Assembly (NCBI GenBank): GCA_027475525.1
Contig: JAMWFC010000122.1
Location: forward strand, 124,001 to 188,000
Source of the DNA: Macrolepiota albuminosa
Taxonomy: Eukaryota; Basidiomycota; Agaricomycetes; Agaricales; Agaricaceae
DNA: 64,000 nucleotides
Direction of reading: 5' to 3'
Part shown: in pieces, positions 1-12,344 of the stretch
Position numbering within the stretch: position 1 is the first letter of the stretch
How the letters are laid out: every line of letters begins with the position of its first letter
Made by a program: the position numbers and the translations under genes
Notes under the pieces: generated by a model
The model's input: only the letters and a program-made list of their open reading frames with translations
Databases searched by the model: none
Told to the model about the DNA's origin: nothing

Positions 1-1
1 A

Positions 2-2906
2 AAGAATTTTGTCACTGGGGTTGACTACTCGGGCAAATTCAAAAACTCGCAGTGCATACCTTGCATAATTGGCAAGCAGCCGGCTCGACTGTACGACAAC
101 AATGAACGCCGAGCAGATTGCGTTGGTGACTTATTACATATGGACTCTTGTGGCCCATTTCCTACGAGGTTTTCAAATGGCAACACAAGTCATTTTCACT
201 CGATCTTGGATGACTTTACTAATATTGGACATACAGAACTCCTTTCCAAGAAGAACCAAGCGTTACAACATTTTAAGAAGGTACAGTCCAAATTGGAGTT
301 AAAATCCGGGAACAAAGTTAAAGTCGTTCGATGTGACGGAGCAAAGGAATTTGTAGAGGGCAAATTACGTGACTATTTAACAGAGAAAGGGATCATTTTA
401 CAGGCGACAGCACCTTACACGCATCAACAAAATGGAAAGGCAGAATGGTACATACGCACTATTGAAGACACGGCGCAGACCTTAATGGCTGAATCAGGAT
501 TACCGATGTCCTTTTTAGGGGATGCTGTGCTGACAGCGCAATACCTTCAAAACTGGTTACCGACTATGACGCTTCCAGGACTTACTACACCTTACGAAAT
601 GCTTGAAGGAATAAAACCAGACTTATCGCATCTTCGGGTCTGGGGTTGTCAGTGTTTTGTGTTGAATCCGAAAGAGACAAGAAGGAAAGGAGATTTGAAG
701 AGGTTCAAAGCAATCTTTGTGGGATACGATGAAAACAGAATAGGCTGGCGTGTTTGTGATCTGAACGGACAATACTTCTTCTCATGAGATGTGGTTTTCA
801 ATGAAAATACTCGAGGGAAACTACTACCAGGGATAGTGATGACAACCACAAATCATTCTCCCAGTTCAACACCTCCTTTATCATCATTGATTCACTCAAT
901 GGAAGCACCTGTCATCACAACAAATATCCCTGCTCAGTCTCCAGCCCCTATTGAAGAAAATCAGAGACCCAAACAACAGATCCGACAAACGGAGGCAGGG
1001 CGAGCATTCTTTGAAGACGTAGCACGAAGGAATGAGAAACTTACTAAGCTACGAGCGGATCATCATGCAAGAATAAAACCGCATCAAAGTCTTTTGGCAA
1101 TGTTAGACATTCATTCCTGGATAAAGTCAGCCACATTTCCGGAAGCAATGGATGATTTAACACAATTAGAGGAATTGACCATTTTCAACTTTAAAGCTTA
1201 TGTCACATACGGAAATGATCCTCCCCCATTTCGCACTGAAAATCAGCATCATGATCTGACAAAGGCTCCGGAGAATTTCAGAGAAGCAATGAGTAGAGCT
1301 GATGCCAAAGTTTGGTGGCGAGCGATGGAGGAGGAAGTCAAGAGCTTGAAAGAACAAGGAGTCTTTGTTTCGGCTATTTTACCTGAGGGAAAGAAGGCCA
1401 TAGGGGTCAGATGGGTGTATGCATTCAAGTATAATCCAGATGGGACAATTATTAGGGGAAAAGAGAAGGCTAGACTAGTGGCACAAGGGTTCAGCCAGCG
1501 ACCTGAAGACTATGGATCAACATATGCTCTGGTCGCAAAAATGACAAGTATTTGGATCATCCTAGCATACGCAGCGATGAAAGATCTGGAAATCTTTTCA
1601 TTCAATGTCAAGACAGCGTTTCTCAATGCTCTGCTTACACATGAACTATACTGCAAACAGATTTCTGGATTTCCCAACGATAATCCAAAGACAGTTAATA
1701 AGCTACTTCGTGCGATTTATAGACTCAAACAGTCATTGAGGGAATGGTATACTCTTTTGAGGGAAGTTCTGGAGGGAATCAGATTAACAAGGTGTGAAGT
1801 TGATCAAGCAGTATTTTTCGGCATGTTTACTTCACCTCCACACCACACGATTCCTAAACCGGAAGACAGAACGAATCTTTTCATTATCATATGCGTACAC
1901 ATGGACAATGGTCTCAATGTTACGAACTCCAAGGAACTATACAAATGGGTTATCAATGAGATGAACAAACGTTTTCAAGTTAAAGACTTCGGCGTGACGT
2001 CTCTATATCTAGGAATTTGTATTGACCAAGATAGAAGCGAGAAAAAGCTTTGGTTGTCACAAAAAAGATACATACTGGACTTATTGGCGACGTACCGTTT
2101 ATCGGATGCTACACCCCTATCCTTACCATTAGTCAGCAAATTAGACGACCTTCTGGACCCACCAGCAAATGCAATCCCTGACGTGGCTGATGAAGACATT
2201 AAGGTTCATTACCAGAGACTCATGGGATCCATACTCTACCTGAGTCTATGCACACGTCCAGATCTTGCATTTACAGCAATGTCTCTGGGTCAATACAATT
2301 CAAATCCAACGCGGGCTCATCTTCTGGCAGCTAAGAGAGTGTTACGTTACCTTCTTGGCATGAAAGACTATGCCATCAAGTACAACTTTGCTTGTCCGAC
2401 TCTAGATCCTCCTACAAAGCTTCTTCTCCTGGGAGATTTTGGAGCCATTGACGTGGATTGGGCATCAGACTCCAAGAATAGGAAGAGCATCACAGGTTAC
2501 GTGTTCTTCCTATACTCAAGTCTTATCTCTTGGTCTTCCGTTAAACAACGTACAATCGCATTATCGTTGACTGAAGCGGAATACATGGCACTTTCTCATG
2601 CAATGCGTGAAGCATTATCCATCCGTTTTCTTCTTACTTCTCTCAACTTGCCGATCCCAAGACCTTTTCCGATTTTTTTGCGACAATCGAAGTGCTCTAG
2701 ATATAGTAAACTCGGACTCCGTAACGTCGAGATCAAAACATATTGATATCAGATATCATTTTATTTGCGAACACTTGACCACAGGCTCATTCCGAACCTC
2801 ATGGATATCCACGTCGGAAATGGTGGCAGATAGTCTGACCAAATCTCTTCCCAAAGACCTACACAACAAATTTGTCACATCTCTTGGTATTGTTTCTCGC
2901 CTATAA
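2..2906 (+). pseudogene. copia polyprotein (integrase, RT, RNase H), inactivated
   Basis: The frame is open from base 2 and, apart from a TGA at 785-787, continues to 2746. Integrase residues are visible: Asp in HMDSCGPFP, Asp in VRCDGAKEF and Glu in NGKAEWYIRT. After the stop the text resumes in the same frame (DVVFNE); F2 has Gln there, so the stop is a point mutation. In the RT, FDVKTAF-type has become FNVKTAFLNA and the Y/V-x-DD motif has become VHMDNGLN, so both catalytic sites are lost. RNase H shows DWASDS, TEAEYMAL and DNRSAL; the last is in another frame, so a one-base slip occurred, probably in the T run at 2668-2680. The true end is 2906. It would have been made as a Gag-Pol polyprotein acting in virus-like particles. 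Confidence 0.92.
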
Positions 2907-2947
2907 TTTTTCTTTATCATGTAACTACTTATATGCTGATGGGGTTG

Positions 2948-3228
2948 TGTTATCCTGACCAGGAGAGTCAGCTAATTAAGCGGTCACATGATCATTGACA
3001 TGGACTTGTGATGGCACGTCATACAACCTCAGTTGTTCACCATCATCTTGACGGACACTGAGGTTGTGAGTACTTAGTTTTTCCTTCTTCTAAATACCTA
3101 TCTTACATATGATACAGCTTGTATCAATCATTAGGTATTACAATTCAGTTGTTCACCATCATCTTGATGGACACTGAGGTTCTTGTATCAATCATTAGTA
3201 GTATCAAGCTGTCAGACTCAGCCCAACA
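2948..3228 (+). repeat. 3' LTR of copia F1
   Basis: It begins TGTTATCC just after a purine-rich stretch (GATGGGG, polypurine tract candidate) and ends GCCCAACA, giving TG..CA ends and 281 bp. It holds the palindrome ACAACCTCAGT / ACTGAGGTTGT at 3023-3067 and a weaker second copy at about 3150-3180, followed by a repeated CTTGTATCAATCATTAG. The same palindrome type occurs in other copia LTRs of this window. Boundaries are inferred from LTR rules and comparison with 44837-45122; no target duplication can be checked because the 5' LTR is outside. Confidence 0.75.
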
Positions 3229-3229
3229 A

Positions 3230-3637
3230 TTTTACTGTTTCTATTCTTTCAACACTATCTGTTAGTACTATTCTCAGCCCTTGAGATGCTCTGGTTCTTT
3301 AGCCACCATTCAGACAAGTGTGGGCCCACTCAGCACCGCTTCAAGACCGCTTATATAAGCCAGAGTTTGCCAGAGTTTGCCCCTTATTTGTACAAGTGTT
3401 TGTGTAGGCAATTTTCGAGTTTTTAAGGTTTTGTTGTACTGTACAGTTGTTTCCCATGCTTCAGAGGCCCCAGAAGCATCCAACCTGGCATAGGGAATCC
3501 CTAGACTTGTTCTCTTTGGATCTCCCTCTGCCAGGTGAGTAGCTACCTTGATATTGTCAGTATATATTCTAATACACTTTGGATCTCCCTCTGCCAGCTG
3601 TGTGACTGAGCCACAGCCTCTAGAGGTCGCCCTTACA
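3230..3637 (-). repeat. LTR-A copy, 3' LTR of gypsy G1, truncated
   Basis: On the minus strand it starts TGTAAGGGC, directly after the last codons of G1 ORF3. It runs through GCTTATATAAGC and stops at 3230, where copia F1 begins. Complete copies (for example 58534-59021) continue to CCTGACA, so about 80 bp are missing. This family is the most frequent repeat of the window: eight copies in both orientations. Orientation is set by G1, whose coding strand is minus. Confidence 0.85.
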
Positions 3638-4667
3638 CTGACGTTCTCAGGCCCCAGTCTTCATCATCCACTATCATCTCATCATCACCCCAGTCCTCAG
3701 AGCAGGGTGTTACCTCTCCTGCCTCCCTATGTTCTGGAGGTGCTACAGGTGCCTCCACTTTCTCCTGCGTCCTGAGGCGCTTAGCCTCAGTCTGCTTCTC
3801 TGGCATTGTCACCTGCTGCTTTATCGCATTGGCAAATGTCTTGATCATGTTGTCGTTACGCTGTTGCAGCATAACGATTTCGTCCAACAGACCCATGATC
3901 ACTACTTGGGCCACTGGATCCTTCAGAAACTCCGATTCTGAAGGAACACGCTGCTCTGCAGCCAATAATCGCCACCACACTATTTTGATCTGAGGATCCG
4001 CCTGATCCTCTGATGCTTTCCCCTTCCCTTTTTTGCTTGCCAACAACCTATGCAGAGATGGTGACTGCCTACATGCTGGGGCCAACTGTGGTTGCAGTGA
4101 TCTGGGTTGCTGCGCACCCTGCGCCCTTGGTCTATTTTGGTCTTCTCGAAATGGAGGCTCCTCCTGCCTCCTATTGACAGGCTCCCTCATGATGACAACT
4201 CTTCTTGCTGGTTCTCATGGCAGCGACCGCTCTATCTTTCTCCAAGGTGGCACCACCTTGTTTCTTGTCCTCACCTCCCTCACTGGCAACCACTCACAAT
4301 CCTTCCAAGGGAATTCCATCTCCTTCTGCTTACTCCCTCTCTGATCCTCATCCACCTCCATGGGGACCACCTGTTGTGCCTGCAGCATCATCATTTCCCA
4401 TGGGACTTGCACTTGCATAGCCTGCTGCCCAGGTCCACTGGGACCTGGGAAAAATAGCATCAGATAATACTGTGGGAAAAATGGTGGAGCCTGCCCAAAT
4501 TGAGCCATAGTCAGGTATGCCGCCAATCTTGGCATCGGTACTGACACACTAACACTACTCATCGCTTGAACTGTCTGCTGTTCTCCCCCCACCAGAACCT
4601 GTGGGCTCTGCTTCTGCTGACTTGGCATCTGGCCAGGCAAGGAATACAACATTACTGAAGCCGACAT
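3633..4667 (-). pseudogene. G1 ORF3, extra ORF between pol and the 3' LTR
   Basis: Two overlapping frames on the minus strand (4667-4215 and 4190-3633) read as one protein of about 340 residues after one frameshift near 4200. The first part is rich in Gln, Pro and Met; the second has a basic stretch KKGKGKASE, a heptad-like helical region around DEIVMLQQRNDNMIKTFANA and an acidic tail. I see no signal peptide, membrane segment or known domain, so it is not an obvious envelope protein. Its stop codon TAA lies inside the first bases of the LTR (TGTAAG), which ties it to the element. It could be a displaced structural protein or a captured sequence. Function unknown. Confidence 0.6.
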
Positions 4668-4817
4668 GGCAGTCTCCAGATAAAAAACTTGCTTCTGTCA
4701 GGTTACATAACCTGATTCGCCCCCAACAGATCTAACCAGGACAATCTTATCATCTCTGATCCCAAGATGACAATCTTATTTTATTACTTGTCCAGCACAG
4801 ATCTGACCTAATCCCAT

Positions 4818-6368
4818 CTAAGCATGTGAGCGCTTAGATAGCTTTCTTGGCTGTCGAACTCCTTGCAATTCCAAATAGCGATCCAACACTGCCAGCTGAG
4901 AACACGTACTCAGCGACTCCCATGTTGTGTCTCCCACACTCCACCAAACCTCAAATTCAAGATTCCTTCCATCCACCCACTGATGTCCCAGTATCTCTTT
5001 GATGAACCACTCCTGTTTGTCACTTGCTCTGAAGTCATATGCCTCAGACATTACTTGATTTGGAAACAAGGCATCATCATTTGCCTTGTAGGGTCGGAGT
5101 AAAGATACATGAAACCTGGGCACAATTCTCCTTGCCTGCAATGCTGCAGGCAACTTCAGCACGTAATTTGACGTGCACGGCTCAGCCTCCAGGATTCTAT
5201 AGGCTCCAATGAATTTCAGACACAATTTACTTGCCCTCTCCTTGGGGAGGTTTAAGTTCTCCATTGACAAGTACACTAACATGCCCTGCATTAGTTCTGG
5301 ATCTGCCCTCCACCATTCATTTGCGTGCTGAGTCTGAAAAACTCATGCTGCAATAATAGCATCATATGCATTCGCCACATTCTCCAATGCTTGCCATGCA
5401 AAGTCCATTATGCCTTTGTGCACTACCTCAGCCTCCCTGAGTTCCCGAACCATGGAGGGTAGATACCCTCCATTCAGTTGAAATGGTGCATATCCAGTGG
5501 TCTCTAACATACTGGCATTAATTGCAAACTCAGTCAGCGGGATCTTGTCCACCCAATCCCGTTGGTCAGGCCTGACCACCATCCAGAATATCTGAGCCAC
5601 ACTCCGATTGGCTTGCTCAGTCTGCCCATCAGTCTGAGGGTGAAACGATGTAGACATCAAAAGTCTCGCTCTAAGCAACTTGTGCAGCTCATGCCACCAT
5701 AGTGAAGTGAACTTCGAGTCTCTGTTGCTCACAATTGAGCTTGGGAGGCCATGAAGCCTCACAATATCCCTGAGGTAAATCCACAAAAGCTCAGAAGCTT
5801 TCATCATAGTGTGCACTGGAATCAAGTGCACCATACTGGTCATGCGACAAATTATTACCCAGAGGTAATTAGATCCTCTGGCCTCCAGGAATGGTCCCAT
5901 GAAGTCCATTTCAATGGAGTCCCAAGGCTTCACTGGGATTGGCAGGGAGTGCAACCTCCCTGCAGGCTTCTGGTTACTAGTCTTTGCCCTCTAACATGCC
6001 ACACATGTCTGGCAAAACTTGGCAACTTCCGTGTATATCTGAGGCCACCAGTACCACTGCCTCAGGTATTCCAACGTCTTGCTGGCTCCGAAATGGCCCA
6101 CCACCTCATGAGCCTGCATAAGTATGGTGGTAATGAGGTTGCGATTTTGCAGCAGGCACATTACATCATGATCATGAATATTTTGCATCCATAGCAATCC
6201 TTCTGCATCCACTTTAAAGTGTGGGTGCTTGTCTGGGTGATCCAAGACCTCGGAGCACAGTAGATCCTTCAGGTACAACTGTTTCACCCTGGCTCTAAAG
6301 TTGTCGGTAACTGCTGGCAGAGGTGCACTGTCACCTCCATGCACTCTCAGCATCTCAGCAAGGGTCAT
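4818..6368 (-). pseudogene. G1 integrase with C-terminal chromodomain
   Basis: The stretch 6368-5991 carries the HHCC zinc domain (HEVVGHFGASKTLEYLRQWY, then FCQTCVAC). After a stop, 5954-5343 carries the catalytic core: Asp in EMDFMGPF, SNRDSKFTS where SDRD is expected (the second Asp has become Asn), and Glu in TDGQTEQANRS. After another stop, 5291-4818 holds the GPY/F-like stretch FHVSLLRPY and a chromodomain (EWFIKEILGHQWVDGRN..EFEVWW). In chromoviruses this domain guides integration to chromatin. Three stops or breaks plus the lost aspartate make it inactive. Confidence 0.9.
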
Positions 6369-6473
6369 TCTCTGACCCCTTTGCTCTGCTGATTCTCACT
6401 CCAGAACTTCCAGCTGTGGGCTCAGACTCCTCTGAGCCAGCTTAAGCTGTTCAGCTTCCAAGTCCCACACCTC

Positions 6474-8381
6474 TCACCTTTCTCTTACGTGTTGGCTGTG
6501 CTGTAGCTCTCGCACTTGCATCGTCCTGAGCTCTACCACATGCTCTTTGACCTCCCTGTAATGATGGTAGGGAAGGTCATCACCTTGGGGATCGATGCAC
6601 ACATCTGCATTGACATACTTGTGGCTATCGTGGTGCTCGGTAGCCCTATTGCTCTCAAAATACCTCGATAGACAGTCAGCAACCTTATTGAGCTCACCCT
6701 TGACATAAGTTATGTTAAACTGATACCATGACATATAGTCAATCCACCAGCGCTGCCTGGGAAATAGAGATGCCTGAGTTTTAAAGAACTCCAGTGCTTT
6801 GTGATCGGTATTGATGTGGATTTTGTATCCCATCAACTTGTCTTCCCACTTGAGAAGTGCCTCAAGTATTGCCAACATTTCCAGTTCATGCACTGCATAA
6901 TTCTGCTGTGCTGACATGAACTTTTTCAACATGAATCCAGCAGGGTGGCATGTTTGCCAAGTCTGCCCTTGGCTGTACATGGCACCAACACCGGTCTTCA
7001 AGGCATTACATATGAGCCATATAGGCTCAGCTTGTTTCAGGTCAATAGGGTGAATCACTGAGGTCTTCGAACAGATGCATTTTATCATCTCAAAGCACTG
7101 CTGGTGAATAGGCTGCCATATGAATGGTGCTCCATTCTGCGTGATCACCATTAACAGCCCCGTATATGCGGTAATGTCAGGCAAACAGTTGCCTATATAG
7201 TTTACCAAACCCACAAACCTCTGAACGTCATTATACATTTGTGGCACTCTCCACTCGCATATACGATCTACTTTGTCATTGTCAGGGTGAATGCCTTGAC
7301 TATCAATCTTGTATCTGAGGCAATCAATTGCCTCAGAGTAGAGCTCGTATTTCTTCCATTTGAGGTACAGCAAGTTCAACCTCAACCATTCAAAATTCAC
7401 TCTGAGATGTTGTTCATGGTCCTTGATGGTGTCAGAAAAGACGAATATATCGTCTAAGTATATGTGTACAAACCGTCTGATTACATCTTGAAATATGGAG
7501 GTCATCAACCTCTGAAATGTAGCGGGCACATTGCAATCTCCAATCTGCATGATATTACTGACATACGTTCCTGTAATTGATGAGAACACCATCTTATGAA
7601 TATTGCCTTCTTGAATCCAAACTTGCTCATATGCATCCGTCAGATTGATCTTAGACCTGAACTTGGCATGTGCCACATCTTCCTGGATTACTTCCTGATC
7701 CAGCAAGGGAGTTACATCTTTGACAGTGTTGTCATTGCATTGTCAAGCATCTAACGCCGTCCTTAACGTTCCATCTTTCTTGGGGATACACAACAAAGGG
7801 GCTGCCTGGGAGGCTGGTCTAGCCTCCCACTACTGGGCCCTCAAGTACCGGTTAGTCTTGTCTCACAGTTGTTGCTGCAAAGCCATCAAACATCTTGGGA
7901 GGTGGTACCAGTACAATTTGTTCTCCTCAATCAGATTGATTTCATGGTTAACCTCCCTCCATGGAGGCAATTCCTCCTTGGTGCTGTTGGGAATGTCTGC
8001 AAATTCCTCCTGCCACTGCTGCCACAGAACAGGAATATTGTCCCAAGTCAGCCCCATGGCTTTACTTTTTCCTTTATCAACCCTTGGTCTCCGGGAGCAC
8101 ACTGTCGCTCTTCTAATTGACCTTGGTTGCTCATATCTTTCTCTGAGGGCCACAATCCTCAGTTTACTCTCATCTGGTGTATGCAACTGAACTGGAGGCA
8201 GTTGCTTCTGCCTTCTCGCAATGAGGGATACTCCATCAAACATTATCTCTCTCAGCTGAAACACTTCTTCAGCAGTTGCCTGTTGAAAATGCTCCCCTTT
8301 CACCTTCCAATGTAATCCCCTCCATGCATACATGGACGACACTAGTTCATTCCATTCTGGGGGCATTCTGGGGTCAAACAC
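6474..8381 (-). pseudogene. G1 reverse transcriptase and RNase H
   Basis: Linker sequence at 8381-7863 (FDPRMPPEWNELVSSMYAWR) leads into the RT. About 150 bases (7707-7860) contain stops within motifs such as LLCIPKKDGTLR. The RT proper is open from 7706: KINLTDAYEQVWI, then the intact catalytic box HIYLDDIFVFSDT. RNase H follows with ICNALKTGVGAMY, where the first Asp is now Asn, then HELEMLAILEAL and INTDHKALEFF, ending in VADCLSRYFES. Size and order match fungal gypsy pol. The same region survives in G2 at 43696-44436. Confidence 0.92.
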
Positions 8382-8414
8382 CCATTCAAACGTCAGATGC
8401 GGAACAGATCAATC

Positions 8415-9380
8415 TCAAATTGATCTCTCTGTCATGAGCGACGGCGATGTCTCTGCCCTATTCTCTTCATCCAACACAAGGTCCTCAACCTTGATCTTTG
8501 ATGACATTGGTTGGCATTCACCCACCTTCTGAGGCTCATTGTCCTCAGCTCTCCTGCTGTGGGTTGCCGCTTCACCTGGTACTTTGAGTTTACCAGTCTT
8601 TTTGAGCTCCTTCCCCCTTTTCAGAGTGCGCTCATACTCTTCAACCTTCTGTTCCAGCACCATAAGTGCAGGACTATTGCTCGGCAAGCTCACCTGAGCT
8701 TGCCCCAACTCGACTTCCTCCTCCACAATGGGAAATTGTTTCCCACCGTCTAGTTATTTCCGCCATATCAACGGCCTCTTTTCTATGGCTCTGTGGTGAT
8801 GGGCCCTCCCATCTCCATTATTCAGAGCCATCCGCATGGCTGGGATGGTCTCACCATCCACCACAATCTGGTTATTCTCAAAGTCCAGAATAACATTGTG
8901 CTTATGCATGTACGGCATCCTGACAATCATGTCATAGCGGTCAAAGTTTGCCACATCGAGATACTCCCAGCTCTTAGTCCTTGCACAGGCTATAGTTGCC
9001 TGTGTTCAGAACTGAACAGTAGCACAACTGCCCACAGTTCCCAGCTGAAGAAGCAATGGCTCCTTCAGCTCACTCATGTAAATGTTGTGTACCTGACAAA
9101 ATTGAGGCGTTATACCAGTTGTTATACTCCCAGAGTCCCACAAGGTCCAAGCCTTGTGTCCATCAACTTCCACATACAACGCAAGGCACTCTTTGTCCTC
9201 TCTATTCAGTGCTGGCCTCACCAGCTTTTCCAGTGATTTACGAAGATGTACCTTATACACCTTAACATTGGCCACTCCTATTGGGCAGTCTATTTCGCTG
9301 GCAGGGTAATCTGTCAGGGCTCCTATAAACTCAGTGTCGAACTCTTGGCCATAATAGTCATTATCATAGATGTCATACAC
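8415..9380 (-). pseudogene. G1 aspartic protease and following linker
   Basis: On the minus strand 9380-9006 reads toward WTLWDSGSITTGITP, a retropepsin active site with intact Asp-Ser-Gly. After a stop the fold continues at 8954-8754 with YDMIVRMPYMHKHNVILDF and IVVDGETIPA, the usual C-terminal flap and hydrophobic strand of basidiomycete gypsy proteases. The tail 8726-8415 is charged and helical (VLEQKVEEYERTLKRGKELK), probably a linker to RT. The protease would cut Gag-Pol. G2 keeps a related but more damaged copy near 41800-42030. Confidence 0.82.
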
Positions 9381-11978
9381 GTCTATCTACCTCAACATAT
9401 TTGGTGTCCGAGTTGTCCTCCTCCCCAGGAACAGTATCCATCTCTGTAACCTTAGTGTTGAGGTGCTCCACCTTGTCATCATCGATGTCAGGCTCATTAC
9501 CTGAGTCCACTTCTTCCTTGTCAGGGATAGCAGTCTGCGCTGCATGTACAAACATGTGCGGTCTCACTCCAGATGGATGCTGTGGCTTAACTGGACACTC
9601 CTTTGCAAAATATCCTGCCTGCCTGCAATGGAAACACCCAGCATCCCTTGCTTGGGCAGGATTGCCTCTCAACTCAGGCTTCCTCCCTATAGGGCACTCC
9701 ACCAGTTTGCCGGCATCCAGTGCTTTGCCTGCATCTGCTCCCTCCCCTGGCTTGCCCTTTACCTCACGCTGCACCAGTGGACAAGAGCTCCCAAACCTCG
9801 GCACTTGCCTGGTGATTGGTCATATCACAACCCGTGGGTCTGGGTTGTCAGCCAAGTCTCTCCATCTCGCCCAGAAGGTGCTGACCTTCTGAGGCTCCAG
9901 CTGTCTAGCCTGACGCATCGTAGCCTGCGTCTTGGCTCAATATAGATCAAAGTGCTGTGCCACTTTGTGCAACTGTTCATACCACAACATATGTGACAAA
10001 TTCCTCCATGGAGTTTACTTCAGGAGAGAGTCCATCATCACAGATCAGGGACTCCCTCATTGCATCTGGAATACCCCTCAAAAATGTATCTATTATCACC
10101 CAGCTATCTGAGTATATAGACATATTTTGAGCGTAGTCAATCAAGGTACCCTAGAAACCTTGAACTCCCAGCTTCTCCATAAATGCTGCATTTACAAATG
10201 CCTCCCATGCATCTTGCATAGTTGATGCACTGACAAATTGGTTGTATAGCTCAAGGATGACATCCTTGAAGGTCCACTGCTGCCGTGCTCTGTTATAGCT
10301 GCCGAAACCAATTCTTGGCCGGCCCTTCCAAGAATTCTGGCAGGACAAACACACATTCTCTGTCCAAGCAGTCCCCTCCATACTGGCATGCCGCTAAGTG
10401 ATTACATATGTCCATCATCCAATTCTCCAAGTTACTGAACTTGGACTCTCCTTTATATGGTTGGATATGCTTGGATTCTGCCTTATGCGGTTTGATACCC
10501 TCTGATAGCCATAAGGGCATGCCCACTGCATCATCTATTATACTGCTGAGGTGCTGGTGCATATTACTATTGTACACCTTAGTCACCTCAGATAATCCAG
10601 GGGTTTTATTCCTACCCTCTGCTGGTGGAATAGTGGAAAAGGCCCACACAGGTCTTTGACCTGCGACATATGCTGGGTATTCACCAGTCCCTTGCGGTGG
10701 TAACTGCCTACCACCATCTTCTCCATCTGGTTTGGCTGGGTGTGGAAGCATATCCTCCCACCCTTGCTCCACGTGCTCTGTGCATTTAAGATATTGTTCT
10801 CGCATAACATCTACAGGAGTCTACCCTTCAAACACTATACCTTGATCGTCTATCAAGGTATGGCCTTGGCTGTTCAGATCCTGATTCCTCATGTGCTGAT
10901 ATGCCACATGATTAGCTAAGAATGCAGCCATCAGCACACAACACTGGGACGTCCTCTTGTCTGACTCGCTTTTGACCTGTGCTGAGGTAGCATCTTCCAC
11001 CTCATGCTCCTCAGACCCTGCTTCTGGCCGAGTAGCAGTTGACTCCTCTGTGGACTGAGGTTGCCCCGTGCGGCCTTGAAATGCTTCCTGCCATTGTGCA
11101 GCATGGAATCTTGCAGCAAATTGTTCCTCTGACTCCCCTGGTTGCTGGGGAGCATAGATGTTACTCATTGCTTCCTCCAGGTGAGGGGAAAGTCTTGTCC
11201 TCACCAGGATCAATAGAATGAGGTTTGCTCCCTCTGGTGTCAAGGCCACTGAGCCTCGACACATCTTTCTCTGCACATACACCTGAGCTTCAAGCTCCAG
11301 GATATGCACATAAAAATCAATATATTCTAACAAGTTTTCTGGAGGTACACTTTCACCTCTAGCCTGTATCATATGCATATGCTTCAGAACATACAATTCT
11401 AACCTCGTTCACATAGTATCCTTGGTGATTATAGGGTACTTGCCTCAGATCAACGACACCTGCACTTGTAGGGTAGACCTATGATGCCCACCCTCCTCAT
11501 TGTCTGACGTTTCCTGATCTTCCCAGTGGACTCCTAGTGTTTCTTGTTCTGGGCCAGCTTGCTTCTGAGCCATCGGCATTGATTCAGTCAGTGCTTGCCA
11601 GCTGCCCAATCCTGGTATCCTTTCGGTGAACTGTGAAGGTCTTTGACCTTCTGAAACATTCTGACTTGTAGCTGATCTTCCAGGCCTCGACTGCAGGTGC
11701 CCACCCCTACTGCCTAATGCCGGGGTGTCCCAGCCCACTCAGGGATCATCACAACCACCAGCCGCTTGAGCTGGCCATTGCTTGGTCCACTGCGTGCCAC
11801 CTGGCATTCCTTGAGGTTGCAGTAGAGTACACTCCACTGCTGCTGCTGCCAATGGTTCTGTGGCTGACGCCTGGTCTGGATCTGCTGGTGTGGCCATCAG
11901 GTACATGAATGACTGTGCAAAGGTCTCACCTTCACCTTCAAACTCCGTTTGCTGTTGCGTTGACATCTTCATCAACAT
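9373..11978 (-). pseudogene. G1 Gag (capsid and nucleocapsid)
   Basis: Starting at 11978 (MSTQQQTEFEGEGETFAQ follows four residues in), the reading is broken by TGA codons near 11739 and 11445, a TAG near 10821 and a frameshift near 10300. The 10805-10151 part is the retrotransposon gag core: LENWMMDICNHL..., EGPAKNWF, WTFKDVILELYNQFV. The zinc knuckle lies at about 9610-9660: CFHCRQAGYFAKEC, with Tyr where the His of C-x2-C-x4-H-x4-C should be. Gag would build the particle and bind the RNA. Stops at the first two breaks are TGA, which CGA could give by one C-to-T change. Confidence 0.85.
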
Positions 11979-11979
11979 G

Positions 11980-12340
11980 TCATACTAGGTTTGATGTTCA
12001 AACTTTTTTGTGGTCTAGACTTTTAGATCTAGACTCGTAGTACTTTTTGTAGGCTGGAATTGAACCCAAAAGGTTCAAAAAAGTGAAACAAAGTCAAGAG
12101 CTTAAAGTCACACAAGGGAACCAGATCGGAATACGATTCTAGTCCTACAAAGTATGAAATCAAAAAGCTACCTTAGGTAAGGTAGCTGCAATGAACATAC
12201 ATAGTGATTATGTAATAAGTATAAGTATCATATGATTATCACAATAATAATTACTATGCAGTCCAGCTTAGATCTGCTGAACAACAACAGTTAGGTTGTT
12301 CAGCACAAAGGATCAGTACAGGTATCTAGAGCTCAGGCTC
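11980..12340 (-). other. G1 5' leader, non-coding
   Basis: No ORF. On the minus strand it contains GACCTAGAGCCT, a pair of arms GCTACCTTA / TAAGGTAGC forming a hairpin near 12170-12190, and TTTTTTGAACC, all of which recur in order in G2 at 38555-38850. It is therefore shared untranslated leader of this gypsy family rather than random flank. A primer-binding site could not be named. Confidence 0.6.
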
Positions 12341-12344
12341 TAGG

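Larger units (their letters stand above)
1..3228 (+). mobile_element. Ty1/copia retrotransposon F1, 5' part outside the window
   Basis: The window opens inside the pol region of a copia element and runs to its 3' LTR at 2948-3228. Domain order is GAG-pre-integrase tail, integrase, reverse transcriptase, RNase H, as in Pseudoviridae (integrase before RT). It is the same family as F2 at 44837-49492: the integrase regions align almost residue for residue and the LTRs have matching lengths (281 and 286 bp). Immediately to the right is LTR-A, lacking its outer part, so F1 probably inserted into an older gypsy LTR; the other half should lie left of the window. The element is dead, with one stop, one frameshift and lost RT aspartates. 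Confidence 0.93.

Noticed and set aside
4205..4457. Plus-strand genes opposite G1 ORF3
   Set aside because: Pro/His/Leu-rich frames antisense to the coding-like minus strand, without domains.
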